Below are positions 38,012-51,110 of a stretch of 64,000 nt of DNA, piece after piece; the stretch's first letter is position 1; each line of letters begins with the position of its first letter. Origin of the DNA: Trema orientale (taxonomy: Eukaryota > Streptophyta > Magnoliopsida > Rosales > Cannabaceae). The notes beneath the pieces are model-generated. The model saw nothing but the letters and a program-made list of their open reading frames with translations, ran no database searches and was not told where the DNA came from. A program made the position numbers and the translations under genes. The stretch lies in contig JXTC01000058.1 in NCBI GenBank assembly GCA_002914845.1, forward strand, positions 614,730 to 678,729, given 5' to 3'.

Positions 38012-38474
38012 GGAATGGAAGTGTTTGGTAGAATAGAGAAAGTTTTGGAAAGGAAAGAAAAAATGAGGGATATAACTAAGGTGTTTAAAAAAAAAAAAAA
38101 AACATATACTAGGTGTTAAATAGGACAGAGAAAACAAGGTTCAACTTTGTGTGATCAGTTGTCCAAATGTTTTGGCTTTAGGAATCAAACAACGTTGCTG
38201 AATCCGCCATTGTTTGGTACGTAATTTTAGATGCTATCTAGAAATAACAGGCCTTGGTGTTAAGTGTGTTTATGTATTTACTTGTAAAATAAAGGTTCAT
38301 GATCTCATTGCTTGGAGATATATATTTTGGATCATTAGTTTGTATTCCTTGTTCTTGTTAGTGCGTGTATCTATATAATATATAGATAGAGGACAGTAGT
38401 CCCGTTTGGAAACTAGTCCCTTATGATAAGACCGTATCTAAAGTCATTGTATATATAGAAGTATATTTGTTTGT

Positions 38475-38645
38475 GGGCGCGTCTACAGTAGGGGCGCCCC
38501 TACGTAGGGCCTGTCTATTCACCGTTGGATAGGAATCTGTATATAAATAGATTCTCCACATATTCCCGTTATTCCCCACAGATTCCCATCCAACGATAAT
38601 TAAGGCATGACCCTACGTAGGGACGCCCCTACCGTAGCCATCCCC
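38475..38645 (+). mobile_element. Palindromic MITE, copy A
   Basis: 171 bp. The ends are GGGCGCGTCTACAGTAGGGG and, on the other strand, GGGGATGGCTACGGTAGGGG. Both arms contain CCCTACGTAGGG, and the middle has ACCGTTGGAT facing ATCCAACGAT. The flanks TTTGTTTGT and TTTGTTTTT match at 8 of 9 positions, a Mutator-type duplication. No coding capacity. Confidence 0.88.
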
Positions 38646-38742
38646 TTTGTTTTTATCAGCAATCAACCATGTTATATGGTCTTGTGAATTTTTCATAAGA
38701 CACCAAAAACTTATTATCTGTTGCTTTTCATGATTTCTTTAT

Positions 38743-38914
38743 GGGGATGGCTACGGTAGGGGCGTCCCTACGTAGGGTCATGCCTTAATTATCGTTGGAT
38801 GGGAATCTGTGGGGAATAACGAGAATCTGTGGAGAATCTATTTATATACAGATTCCCATCCAACGGTGAATAGACAGGGCCCTACGTAGGGGCGCCCCTA
38901 CTGTAGACGCGCCC
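38743..38914 (-). mobile_element. Palindromic MITE, copy B (inverted relative to A)
   Basis: 172 bp, nearly identical to copy A in reverse orientation, 97 bp away. Its flanks TTTCTTTAT and TTTTTTTAT match at 8 of 9 positions, so this was a separate insertion, not a local inversion. Confidence 0.88.
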
Positions 38915-40304
38915 TTTTTTTATTAGTGTGTTGTATTCATCAAAGGCTACCTCAATTGTCAACTAAGGTGTTTGGAGATGGTGGGTACAGCATGCAGGCC
39001 CAAAGGCCGGCTGGTGTATATAATTTATATCGGAAAAATGCTTAAGGTGGCCCTTGTACTTACGTTGTTTAATAAATATGTATATATGAAAAACAGAAAG
39101 AGTGTATCTATACAGTGATAGATACTTTATGCGATATTATGCGTTGTGACTTATGTCTTTATATATGTCGAATGCTTCTCCATTTGTCATTAGCTCATGA
39201 CTCAAAATTCCCAATATTAAAACAATTTCTCCAATATAAGTAATAAACCATTTTTGACTGATGGATCATTAAGTTCAAATTCATCGTCTGAGGACAAAGG
39301 GAGCAACTTTATTATTATGTCAAGAATTAAATATAAATATGCACGTAATATTAAGTAACAGTAGACTTCTTTAGTTAACCAATGAATCATGTTTAAGTGC
39401 ATAAACGGCAGCCATTCTTAGCTAGAGGCATATAATTAATTCTCCAAGTTTGAGTGGGAGAGAAAGAGACAGAGGTCTCGTCGAGCGTTTTTGTAAATCC
39501 TTGACCATTGAAGTTGTCCTTCTATTAATTTCCACACTTGACATTACTATATAGAAGAATGCATGTTAAGACACATGAAATGGCGAAGTTAGAAGAATAC
39601 AATCAGATAATAACCACATGCATTTACAAAATAATTTGTAGAGTCCAAGCAACAAAACTACAATAAACAAAGCTAACGCTTGAAATGGCCTTAGTTTCGA
39701 TCTCATGGGTAGAGATTTTACAGTTCCTAATTCTAATCATGAAATGATTTCAACTATAATTGGCATTTGCTAAACCTACTTTTTGTTAGATATATTTCGG
39801 AATCTGTTGCTTAAGAAAAAAGCTTTTGGAAGCCAACTGTTCTTGGAAAAAAATTTTCAAAAGTGATTGGCACAGAATTCAACCACTTTCTATAGCAATT
39901 TTGAGAAGCTAAAAATCTGAACAACGCAGCAATACCAGACTACTAGCACTAGTTCTTAGTAACCAATTACTATTAAGATATGTGATGGCAAACTTTATTA
40001 TTAAGAACCCATTAACTGAATTCTGTTCTTCTAAGGTTTTGGAGTGAAGAGTGAGTTGTGAATTTTTTTCAATTAGTAACATATATATTAATATATGCAT
40101 ATACCGACATGAGTACTTGTTTTCCGATACTCGTTGATAATGGTATGGCATGTATATTGCCTGAAGAGGTACCTCTACATTTCCAAAAGTTAATTAATAT
40201 CATGTTAGTGAGTTGTAAATTCTTTCCAATTTTCAGAAATTAAAAGTCCAAATCATTAAATTTTTTTTGTTCTTTTGTTTTCTCAACCATAACTCATTGA
40301 AACG

Positions 40305-40339
<35 letters not shown>
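40305..40339. repeat. Run of 35 A
   Basis: A plain homopolymer. It could be the tail of an old retroposed sequence, but no body or target duplication is recognisable. Confidence 0.9.
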
Positions 40340-40340
<1 letters not shown>

Positions 40341-40910
40341 CCCTTCACGAAATAAATGCTTAACTACATCGATAAAATGCGAGTAGTTTCCCACCGCCGA
40401 GCTCGCTAGTACAAAGTTCACGACGCAGATAGCTGGGGCAAGTGTTAAGAGCAAAATCTCAGGCCTCAGCTACTGAATAGCAGCAGGCAATGATAGCAAG
40501 AAGAAATGATGAGTCGAAAAAGTAAATGTTTCTACAAGCTATTATTCCGCATAAGCACATCACTCATTCTTAAGATGTCAACAATGCTGACTTCAACTAA
40601 TATCGAGTTTCGATATACATCACGCATGACCAGAAGGAATAACGAGAAAGAATGCCTCTTAACTACCAAAAATCACAATTACATTACGCCAATAAGCGAC
40701 TCATTGTTCAGGAAAATATACACCATATTTCAACACAACTATTAGATATGACTAGCTAAATGAAGAGGAAGGCCACGAGAATCCAGTAAGATATACATTT
40801 CCATTGTGGATCTTATACCGATGGCCGTGCCATCCCTAACTCAAGCCTTTGATATGATTCCTTTACACCCTACCTTGTAGATGATCCCAAGCACTTGCTG
40901 TTTTGTTTAT

Positions 40911-43900
40911 TTATCTGGGCTTTGATTCACCTCCTTTGCTTCGGAACGTTGAGAGTGAGAAGAATGACCGGGGAGCTGTTGATATTAAGTTTACAGTTAA
41001 AAGAATGTTAGGCAATGGATAAACTAAAAAAGGGTTTACTGTCACGTCTTACTAAGATGACTCTCTACCACAATAGCAAATGGACCAATAGGTGAGCCCT
41101 CATAAGTCAATAATGAAAAGAAAAATTTTCCTTGCCATTCACAACTTAAGGTCAGAAATCATCTAAAACAATGAGCTAGCAAGCAACGAGAATCTATTTC
41201 CCAGGTTAAAGCTGCTACTAACAACAGACAAGGGCTCGTCACTGATTGAACTTTTGTTTCTTTGGCGAAACTACTTACAGAAAAGAAGACAGAAGACAAA
41301 TCAGCAGACAGTACCTTTTAATGAGCTTCCCGACATATGAACATCACTTAGTCTGAAATTTACTGGAGGTGCGGGGATAGAGCTTTGCAATGATTGATCT
41401 GAAAGAAAAAGATAACCATTGAGTAGCCTTACCTCGGAATTCAGGTATGCATTTTTCTCTTGATGAGCAAATGCAGCTCAAGCAAGGAAAAAAAATACAT
41501 AAATAAATAGACACGCACAGAAGTTCAAAATACAAACCAAAACAGAAACAAAGCACAAAAAAGGAAAATTTGAGACAGCATCAACCGTGAGTTCTCGAAA
41601 TTTTCAAACTGGCAGCATTAATCACATCATGACCTCAGGATCAACTTTTTAAGCTAGTTATAATTCTCAATGCAGCTTAAGGTAATAGATCAAGATAGAT
41701 CTAGTAAATCAAGTGGCGTTTTCCGCTGGAAAATGCAATCCAATTCACAGGCTTTTAGTGCCTATCTACACACGATTGTCTAAATAAATTCACCAACCAA
41801 GATGAACCATACAAGAGAAGAAATATGGCATGAAAGCAAGGAAAATGGAACAAGGGTTTTCAATAGTTATTACAGGACTTTGGGGAAAAAAAGCATACAA
41901 ATGCAACAGGAAGAAGTTAAAAAAAGGTACTAGTAAAACCCTGGCAGCTTCAAATTTCACATAAGTCAGAAATATTTCAACTAAGAAATTGAGGATAAGA
42001 AATGAATAATTCTCATCCGAAAGAGAAAAAAAATTACCCTGTTCATTGAATTCGCATTCATTAAAGCTGTCGTCTGAAGGCCCCTGAAAGAACCCCATTC
42101 TTGACTTCCTTAAGTCTTCTGATGAGCGATTGGCAGGATCTCGCCCATCTTCTGTATCATCGTCTCCTTCAGAAGTCGTAGCAGATATCCAGTCAACTAA
42201 ACTCTCAGTCCCACGATTTTTTCTTCCGAACTTCAATAGCCGTTTAAATCCTTTAGTCATGTCTTTGCGAGATTGATTTTGGGATGAGTTAGAAGCAAGA
42301 ATAGGCTTCTGAGCACTTCCCCATTTCTTCCTCATTCTAGCTGCATCAGCCTCAGTTTGGGCAAGCCCGTGAGAATTCCAAGAAGCAGGGCTCCCAATTG
42401 GAGAGTCCACTGAAGCATCAATGTCCGAGGTTTCATGTGGGTAAGAAAATGGATGGTGAATGCGTGAATTCCAAGAGACAGGGCTTTCTCCCGGTGAGTC
42501 TTGGAGAGACCCTACAGCATGAAATGCTGAAGGCATGGCTGCAGGTAATTCGGCAACTGAAGCAGTATCCACTTGAGAAAGAGATCTTATTAAATCACCA
42601 TTATCAGACTCGGAATTACCGGACTTGTCCGATTCCTGACTCAGCCTCATTTTTCCATTATCCATATTGGCACTATCATCAACCTCTGTGGTTTCAACAT
42701 CTTCCTCTTCTTCTTCTTCTTCTTCCTCCTTAGCTATATCCGCATATTCATCTGCCTCAGAGCCCAATTCATCAAACCCTTCATTTTCCAAAGCCTCTGA
42801 TGCCAATGAAGCTTTCAACTTGGCAATATTGGCTCCAGAACCAGGACCTATGCCATTACCCTTCCTAAGGAATGGTTTTGTCGCCATGCTTTTCTGATAC
42901 TTTTCGTATAGACTATGCTCAGTTTGTTCTTTATCAAATTTCAGAGGCGCTAAAACAACACCTTCAGAGTTCAAAGGAGATAAATCTTCTACAGGATTAG
43001 CAGAGCTTTTCCTCAAGGACTGAGACTGCCGTGGTTTGTCTTCCTTGACATTTGGTGTCTCTTCACTGGTACTCCTGCTGCGGGCATAGCTTCTCACCTG
43101 TGAACGTGTCACTGGTTTGTTGGCTCCAGAAGAGGGCTTAGTGTTTTCTTTTCTGAAATCAGAGAAGTTAGGAACCGACTGTGCCAGAGGATTTTCTGAT
43201 TGTGCTCTTCGCCTCCCTGAATTGGAGGTAGACAGTTTGGGTACCGACCTCGGAGCCGGTACCACCATAGTCCGTGGAGTTGATGAAGACAGATTTCTGC
43301 TGGGTAAAAGTTTCTTGTTTTGAGTGGGTCTAGAAGCACCATCTCCTGAAGATGCTTCACTGAAAAATCTGTCTTGTCCATAAAACTTCTGTCCCTGAAA
43401 TTCAGAAAGCTCTCCATCTTCTTCGCTTGGGATGGAATCTATTGACTGTTTAACCGGAGAAAAACTTGACATCGTTAGGTGAAGTAGAAATCAGCAGCTC
43501 AAGTATCTCTTGAGCATTCCAAATATTAAAAAGGAAGAGAGAGAAAGAGAGAGAGAGAGTTCAAATTCTACCAGCTATCAATTTTACTCAAGTATTTTTA
43601 AAACATAACTAGAAAGAGAGAGAGAGTTCAAATTCTACCAGCTATCAATTTTACTCAAGTATCTTTATAACATAACTAGATTTTGAAATACCTGCTGTCT
43701 TTTTATGCTAGAACTTAAATTGAAAGATCTGAGTTTCTCAGCACGCCGACGAGCAGTAGAAACCGAATCGTGTCTGTCTGCTGACCCTGAAAACTTGGCC
43801 TTCAACTCAGCTCTACTTTGCTCAAGGCTTTCCTGCATGGCCCTCAACTTGGCTTCTTTCTCTGCCCCCTTAGAACCCCATTCTTCTTTTAGCTTAGCAT

Positions 43901-46900
43901 TCCTTTTCTGCATGTATTTCTCATAAAATTTTCCCCTAGAATCATCAGAAAAACTAAGCTCAGAGAAATTCTGCCTGAGAGTATCACCAGAATCCTGCTT
44001 ATCTACCAACTTTGTTGGCGGAGTAGTGAAGTTTGCAATAGTACTAGATCCACTGGCTGATTCAATCACCATGCTTTTTTCAGGTAATTGTGAAGGAGAA
44101 CCATCCTCCGGTGCCAATTTTTTGTATTGTGAACTTACTCCCCCTTCCACCAGCATGTCAGCAGGTTTATTTCTCCTTGCAGAACTAGACTGATCCCCAG
44201 GAACCCGAAGCTTGTGTTCCGCAAACAGCTTTTCAAGTTCATTTGCTTTGATCTTGAGCTCATCATTGAGTTCCTGATTGCCTTTTGTCTGCCTTACTCT
44301 CTGAACCTGCTCAGCTGGCAGTTTTGACGTTGTAGCTGTACTCTCTTGATTCACTGAAACCTTTTTAAATTTAGAATCTAACTTGCTATCTTCGTTTGTC
44401 AAACTACTTTCGTCCCTTCTGACATGGGACTTCTTTATCTGTTCATGACTGGAAGAAACTTGTTTCTGGAATTTCATTTTCTGACCTCCAGAATCTTCAG
44501 GTTTTAATTGTTGCTTACCCGATGATGTTAAGTCAACTTCATCCCTCTCAAGTCCTGTAATTGATCTCCATTGAGGCTGAGTCAGCTGATCACTCTCAAC
44601 CAATTTGGGCTGAGTTGAGGAGGCTTCCTTAGGTTTTAGTCCACCACCAAATTCATGTTGTCCTGACGGAGATTGAGAATGACTCGGGAAATTCCTAGAA
44701 CGGGACTGAATTACCGGCTGATCAAACAGTTCAGAATCTTCCACTTTATTCACAAATCCACCATCAGATGAAACATCTCCTGCCTTGCTCGCTAAACTTC
44801 CGGTCTGTGCCCGGACAGCCTGATTTCGAACTCCACTAATCTCTACCCTATCAGAAAATCCTCTAGATTGTGTTGTGAAACCCGCTTGATCTTTGAACAC
44901 ACCAGTCCGATCTTCAGTATTCAAAGAATTTTTTAGTTTATCCAGAGAAACCTTCTGATCGTTCACAACCTGTTCTTCTCTTGAATTAGAATACTTGGAT
45001 TGGGTCTGAGAAAGCGCTTGGTCCTTCTGATTATTCCATGCCTTCGATCCTGATTCCTCTTCTTTACCCGAAGAAACCACAACCTGGGTCTGCCCCTCAG
45101 CTTGATCTTTCAACCCACCATCACCAACACGTACAGAACCACTCCTGGTCTCAGCTTTAGATGAAGGTGTTGAATCGCTCAATCCCTCCTGATCCTTACC
45201 TTCAGAACCACCCAATATTATATTATTGGACTTGGCTTGAGAAACAGAGGAAGCAGAAGAGGGCGTACATAAGGGACTCTCAGTATCCTTCTTCTCAGCG
45301 CTCAAATCGATGCTCATGTCGCTTGTGCCGCTCCATCTTCGCAGAACAGCCTTCTCAACCCCAACAGGCACTGATGACGCATCGGAGGAGAGCCTCCTGA
45401 GCTCTGGCTTGCCAACAACAGGTTTGCCACCACTACTGCTGCTAGTTTGCTCCTTCTGCTTGTTCTCAAAAAGGTTGATACGATCCTGGACACTAAGCCG
45501 CCGGACGTGTTGACCCGCTGGAGTAGAAGAAGAAGCGGACCCTGTCTGAGCCTCCTCCTTCTTCTCCTTCTCAGATGGCTCGTGAGTTTCTTCCTTCACT
45601 TCGTTTTTTCCGTTTACGTTGTTGCGTATTGTAGGAAGGGAGGTGGTGAGGGACTTGGGTTGCTGACAAGTGGAATGTCTCGATTGGTCGAGGTGGGCTT
45701 GTGATGAATCAAGTTGCTTCTCACGCTTGATCTGGGGCTGCTGGTGGGGCCTTTGGTGGGATTCAGAAGAGTCCTCAGTGGGGTCCTCGATGGACATGTC
45801 AGACCCAGAAGATGATCTTAAGGCCCTGTCATCAATACCTGGCTTCCAGTGGTTGATCAGGTCAGGTCTTCTTTGACATAGAGATTTAAATTTGGAACAA
45901 GCCTCGCTGCGCAAATTTATTAATATAATAGAGTTAGTAATTAGATAAGTGATATATATTTTGTAATTTATATAATCAAATAATGATTTTTTTTATATAA
46001 TCAAATAAATTTTTTTTTAATTTTATTTTAAGTTGAAAAGTACTATGGTCAGAAGTAGAAGGCAGTTCAGATTTATAAACTTGGAAAGGATTTCTTCAAC
46101 TGCCGTACCAGCACTGTTTTGACAGGTAACCTTAGCATTTCTCCTCTTGTAAACTACTATTCCTTGATTAAATAATATTGTTTTCTTAACATGTTCTAGT
46201 GGACCCACTAAGGACCTAAAAGTGGAGAATTCAATACTTTCTCGGACCCCAATTAAGGAGGTCTAAACCCAGCTTCCAGAACAGCAGGCCAGGGATATGG
46301 CAAGATGATAAGCCTACTTTGTTCCCGGCTTTGAAGAAATATAGAATCAAGGGTCTTATGATTTTATTCGTTTTTCCGTATCAAATTCCTTGGAACTACA
46401 CTCAATTTTAGCACAAACACTATTACTTTTTAGTACCATTCATCTTTATTAGTGGTGATCTAAACAATACGTCTCATATTCAACGAACGAAGAGAAATTT
46501 GGAACCCAAGAAGTCCACCTGTCTGTACACAGTCAGCAGTGACAATAGATTCATTAATGAATGGCATTGCTCAAAAGATATCACAGAGGACAGTCAGACG
46601 AATTATTAAACTTAAGCTTTATTAATTCACACATTTTTTAAGGAAGGTAATAACTCATCAGGTATAACAATCTATCTGAATCCGGTTAAATGTTCTCGTT
46701 ACACCAAGTAGAGCATGATTATAGTGGAAGAGGGTGACATTGTCAGATAATCTTGAGGCACACACAGACCTCATACGTGGTATATTTTCACACATTGGAG
46801 CAACATATACCCCGAACACTACAGTTAAAAGACTCAACACCATTTTTTAAAGCATTCAAGTGCCTACCCAGGTCATTAGGTGGTAAGTAAGGCTGTAATC

Positions 46901-49900
46901 AAAGCATTTAAAACCACATGATAAGTAGAACTTCATAATGTATTTGCATGCTCTCGTTCGAAAAAGCTTAGTGATAACGTGTCACAATCTCACTTCAAGA
47001 TATAGGCATTAACCTGGCCGTACTAGAAGAAAATTTACGTTGAAAAATGTCCCTAGGGTGTAAGTTATGCAAGGTTTCGAGGAGAGCTTCCTAGCCAGTT
47101 CTATTAATCTAGTAACCACCCCCTCCCTAAAGTAATACCAAGATAAAGAGTAATAACCAAAAACGCAGGCTTTCATATCATACAAGAGTGGACGTGCATA
47201 AACAAACACATGCAAAAATGAAACAGATGTGCAAGAATTAGAGAAGATAAGTGAGGGTAGGGATTTAAAAATAAGATTTAAGTGAATATGGGATTCCCCA
47301 GAGCTCTTACTTCAAGCGGTGAGCACCAAAGCGATCTGAAAAGACTTGGAGGTCAGAAATGGTATCAGGGTTGAAACCAGCAGCTGATGCACGAGCATAA
47401 GCTATGGTTAAGTCTTGCCTAACTGCAGCAAGCCGCACATCAATAGCTCTTAATAGTTCCCTCCTGCATGAATGATAATTTTGAGTGGAAAAAACGAGAA
47501 GAGATATATATATATATATGTATACATATGGATATAACATTTAAGGAGCAGCATTTTAATGAAAGAAAAGGATAGAGACATCATGGAAAACACCTAAAAA
47601 GAAAGTATCTAAATCAAACAAAAAAGTGAACATTGAAAATCTTACGAATAGAAAAACTTCATATCCGGTACAGACTGCTGTAAATAAGGTAATATTATTT
47701 CAGAACTTAAAACTTGTTAAATCATATCAAATAGAGGAAAAACACCGCACTGCAGTTTTTTTCTTCAAAATAGTATCATACACAGTTAAACATAAAAATC
47801 AGATGAAGCATTACTTTGTCGCATCTGCTGCTGCTGTGATGCCTGTTCCATCCGCACCTGGGGTAAATTAGACAATAATATGAGTAGTTGTTTTAATTAA
47901 GACAAGCATAGCCAAGTTATTGTGCGGCTTGGCCATATAAGTAATATGAGTGGTAATTTTAACCCTGAAAATCCAACCTAGAATACTTGTTATCAAGTAG
48001 AATAGCCCAGTTATTGAAAGTTTCTAAAAAAATTGGAAATAAACACGATTAATATTAGTTTCTTCCAACCAAGTCAGCCGGACCAGATGCCAAGTAAGGT
48101 TAACATTTTTTACAAAGCGAACACTTGATTACAATAATATCTGACTTCTTTATTATTGTTCAATCCAAATTTGTGAGTCCTTAAATGTAGAATGGCCGTT
48201 AAACATCACAGAGGCATCACATCTGACCCCAAACTCAAGCTCCCAACAAGTAGACAAAAATCCCATGAATCTGCTTTGCCTCCTTCCAGCACAGTTGACA
48301 GCCCCATCTTCGAAGAACAGAGCAGGTTTAAACTTTCATAAAAAACCATTTGGCACTGATAAATAAAATGGCATGAACTCTTTTCTGCTTTTGGGATCTA
48401 AAAAGAAAAAATAAAATTCTTCTTTCACCTTGATTTCACCATGAAACCTACTCTGACAATTTGATCCTGCAAAATTATATAAGATGACCAAATTCTTTTG
48501 CCCTTTGAAACTCAGAAAGAGTCAACTCCTGTCAGATCCCTATCACACTGATAATAACCAGCTTTTATAAGCAACTCCTAAGCAATTTCCTGCTTTTATA
48601 TTGAACTTCAAAGAACCAGTCGATCAAGTCAGAACTCAAAAGAACATGGAATATGATTAGGTTTTTCAGATTCTCCACAGTGGCATTTAAGACCTTAGCA
48701 TCCTCAAACCCCTTTACCATTTCTGAAGCCTATAAAAATACACATAACTGTATACCTCAGTCATGTCATATGCTAACCAAACCATTGAAGGTCAACAAAC
48801 AGAAAGCCTGTGTTCTTCCACATAATTCTTCCTTAAAAGAAATTGGTAAATATGGCTTCCCTTTACCTTTATCATGCCTTCAGTCAGATATAAATAAAAT
48901 ATGATCGCAATTATAGGTGACACAGCACATTCTTTACTCACCTCATCTTGTCATCTATTCTTGCTAAATCCTAAACATTCAGACAAGTAATAGCTTTTGC
49001 CAGATCAATTTCTTATGTTTCTCCTTTGTGTTTCTTTTCCTACACGATAGACAGCAAAGAGAGAACACAGTTTTACAACAATAATGGTGCTGATCTTGAA
49101 AATGTAGGATTACAACCCTGTTCAGAGGTGTTTTCAGTTTTGATGTATCATGATCTTGACCACAGGTGGAATTATTATCTCCTAAAGATTTCTGAAATAG
49201 ATATGTTATTTGTTTTTTGATAATGTTTCGTACCTCCCTTGACTGGGTGTATCTTTTTTCTTCTTTTAATAATTTCTCCATGAGGAGGTTTATTTTGGGG
49301 GGAGTCGGGAAATTTCTCTCTTTCTATTTGACTTTTCTTCTACGTTTGTGTCTGCTAACAACAATTCTATTCCTCTATTTCTCTTTTATTCAGCAAAATG
49401 CCTCAGGAATAAGCTGGACCTTGCATTTTACAGCATGGACAACCATATAAAAATTGAAAGTTATTTCACCAATTCATAAGTCAAAGAGTGTAATCAACTA
49501 GTTGAGTTTGAAAAGAAAAAAATTGAACACATACCCAAAGCTCCAGCATTTTGATCTCCCATTCCCTGATATAAACAAATTTCAGCTTCAGTTTCAGCAT
49601 AATAATAATAATAACAACGATAATAATACATCAATGTATATCTAATTATTATTGTAAAGTTCTGAATTTGATCAACAAAGAACAGTTACCTGAGAATATA
49701 TTCTCCGAGCTCCCTCCAATTGAGACATTTCTGCGTCAAATGTATTAACCTGTTCCAAGACCTCTGGGGTACTAACAAAACGCACAAACCTGGAAATCAA
49801 AAGGGGCAAACCAAATTAAAAATGAAAACCAAAACATACCATATAAAAGGAAACAAAGATGGAGATGATCAAACATTAATTCAGTTGGAAACTTATACAA

Positions 49901-50233
49901 CCTTTCAAGTGTTCCTTTAGTGAACCAAGTATCAGCATTTTCATATTTCTCAACTTCAAGTTTAATATACTGAACCGCGAGCGCAACCTGCTCTTCTGCG
50001 GCCTTTAAATGGGTCACAAATGGCTTAACTGATCCTGATGCAAGTTTCTCAGTCTTACCATCGCTAGAGGCCAACAATTCACATCTGCGAAAAGGGAAAG
50101 GATTATTTTTTAACACCTTAAATGGCACAGTCAGAATAAGATAACGACTTAAAGACTTAGGATAATGTTCTCACCGTGATCGCTTTGGTGACAACTGGAA
50201 TACGGCATAATCAAGAGGGGTGTCCGATTTCAT
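40911..50233 (-). CDS. CIP7: COP1-interacting protein 7 (CIP7)-like protein
   Basis: Ten exons (50233-50175, 50084-49902, 49789-49690, 49565-49535, 47857-47815, 47463-47311, 45906-43692, 43445-42038, 41398-41315, 40975-40911) encode 1446 residues. The N-terminus [18 protein letters not shown], then [36 protein letters not shown] and [18 protein letters not shown], is the conserved CIP7 head. The long middle is disordered, rich in Ser/Gln/Lys, with [17 protein letters not shown], a coiled-coil segment ([18 protein letters not shown]) and a poly-Glu run. The end [16 protein letters not shown] is also conserved. CIP7 is reported to be a nuclear protein that binds the COP1 ubiquitin ligase and promotes light-regulated genes such as those for chlorophyll and anthocyanin. 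The acceptor of exon 8 was chosen to keep frame (KRQQ joined to [16 protein letters not shown]). Confidence 0.9.
43560..43690. repeat. 67-bp tandem duplication in CIP7-like intron 7
   Basis: A unit starting ttcaaattctaccagctatc at 43560 repeats at 43627 with few changes. It is flanked and separated by GA-rich microsatellite sequence (43534-43559 and 43611-43626), a likely slippage site. Confidence 0.92.
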
Positions 50234-51110
50234 TTTTCACTCTCAACTGGACTTGTCCTATATCTTCTAAGTCCTCTTCATTACTGAGTTGCAATTTCTT
50301 GAAGCCCCATAATACTCACGACACTGATTAATCAAGTCAAAATGCAGGCTCTGAACGTAAAGAAGAAGATTAATAGAACCTCCAAAAAGAAAAATTCAGA
50401 AATTTCTTTCTTAAGTCTGTAACCCGTGGTTATACACAATTCGAAAACTTTGAAAGAACAAATGGATGTTGATTATCAAGGATTAAATAAGAGTATCACA
50501 CTCGAGTAATCTGCATTTCCAACCATGAAAATTATTTGGTAAAAACCGATTATATGATTATTAAAGTAGATGCCAAGTAGCTAAAACCAACTAATTTCGA
50601 AATAGAATGCTCATCAATAATCAAACACCAGATCTCAATGCTAAAACCCTTCCCAATAACAAAATGCACTCGAATTTGAGCACTTCTCCCAAAATAGAAA
50701 CTAATGATTAATGTACATACACCAAAAATCTTCCAGATCTGATTCAAAATAACCCAAACCCGAATGCTAAATCAAACCATACCCCTTATAGATAAATGCA
50801 CTTAGACCCATTAATCACATTCATATCTCAAACCATATTCAACCAAACCCAGATAGAGAAAAAGTGCAAAAAGTAAACGCAGACACACATTTACATGCAC
50901 TCAGGCAACTAAAGTTGCGTACCACAAAATTCAGAGAAAACCCTAGAAAATCAAACCCAAAATGGAGATAAATGTGAACCCGATCATCAAAATGGAAAAC
51001 ATACCTAATAGCTCAATCTCTGAGATCTTCGATTGCTTAATCGGATAATCTGATTCGGGTCTCAAATGGGCACAAGCATTTGGCTTTCTCACACTATCTT
51101 TCTCTCTAGA
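50234..51110 (-). promoter_or_regulatory. CIP7-like 5' UTR with probable leader intron
   Basis: On the minus strand a donor CTATTAG|GTATGTTT (51004) and an acceptor TTAATCAG|TGTCGT (50324) suggest a ~680-bp leader intron. Upstream (51060-51410) the leader and promoter are rich in CT/GA microsatellite. The transcription start is not determinable here. Confidence 0.45.

Larger units (their letters stand above)
38012..40910. other. Spacer with ABCB promoter, two MITEs and CIP7-like 3' UTR
   Basis: Holds the ABCB upstream region, two copies of a palindromic MITE (38475-38645 and 38743-38914), a run of 35 A (40305-40339) and the 3' flank of the CIP7-like gene. No coding sequence recognised. Confidence 0.5.

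Noticed and set aside
37784..38119. Plus-strand ORF of 111 residues over the ABCB first exon
   Set aside because: It is antisense to a well-supported coding exon with a recognisable family; its Arg/Val/Gly-rich translation is a frame shadow.
40305..40339. Poly-A run as a retrotransposed gene tail
   Set aside because: No processed coding sequence or target duplication could be found next to it.
43445..43472. Start of a separate gene at the ATG 43472
   Set aside because: The downstream sequence is the continuation of the CIP7-like protein; an acceptor at 43446 joins it in frame to the preceding exon.
45161..45876. Plus-strand ORFs opposite the CIP7-like large exon
   Set aside because: They are shadows of a long conserved minus-strand coding exon.
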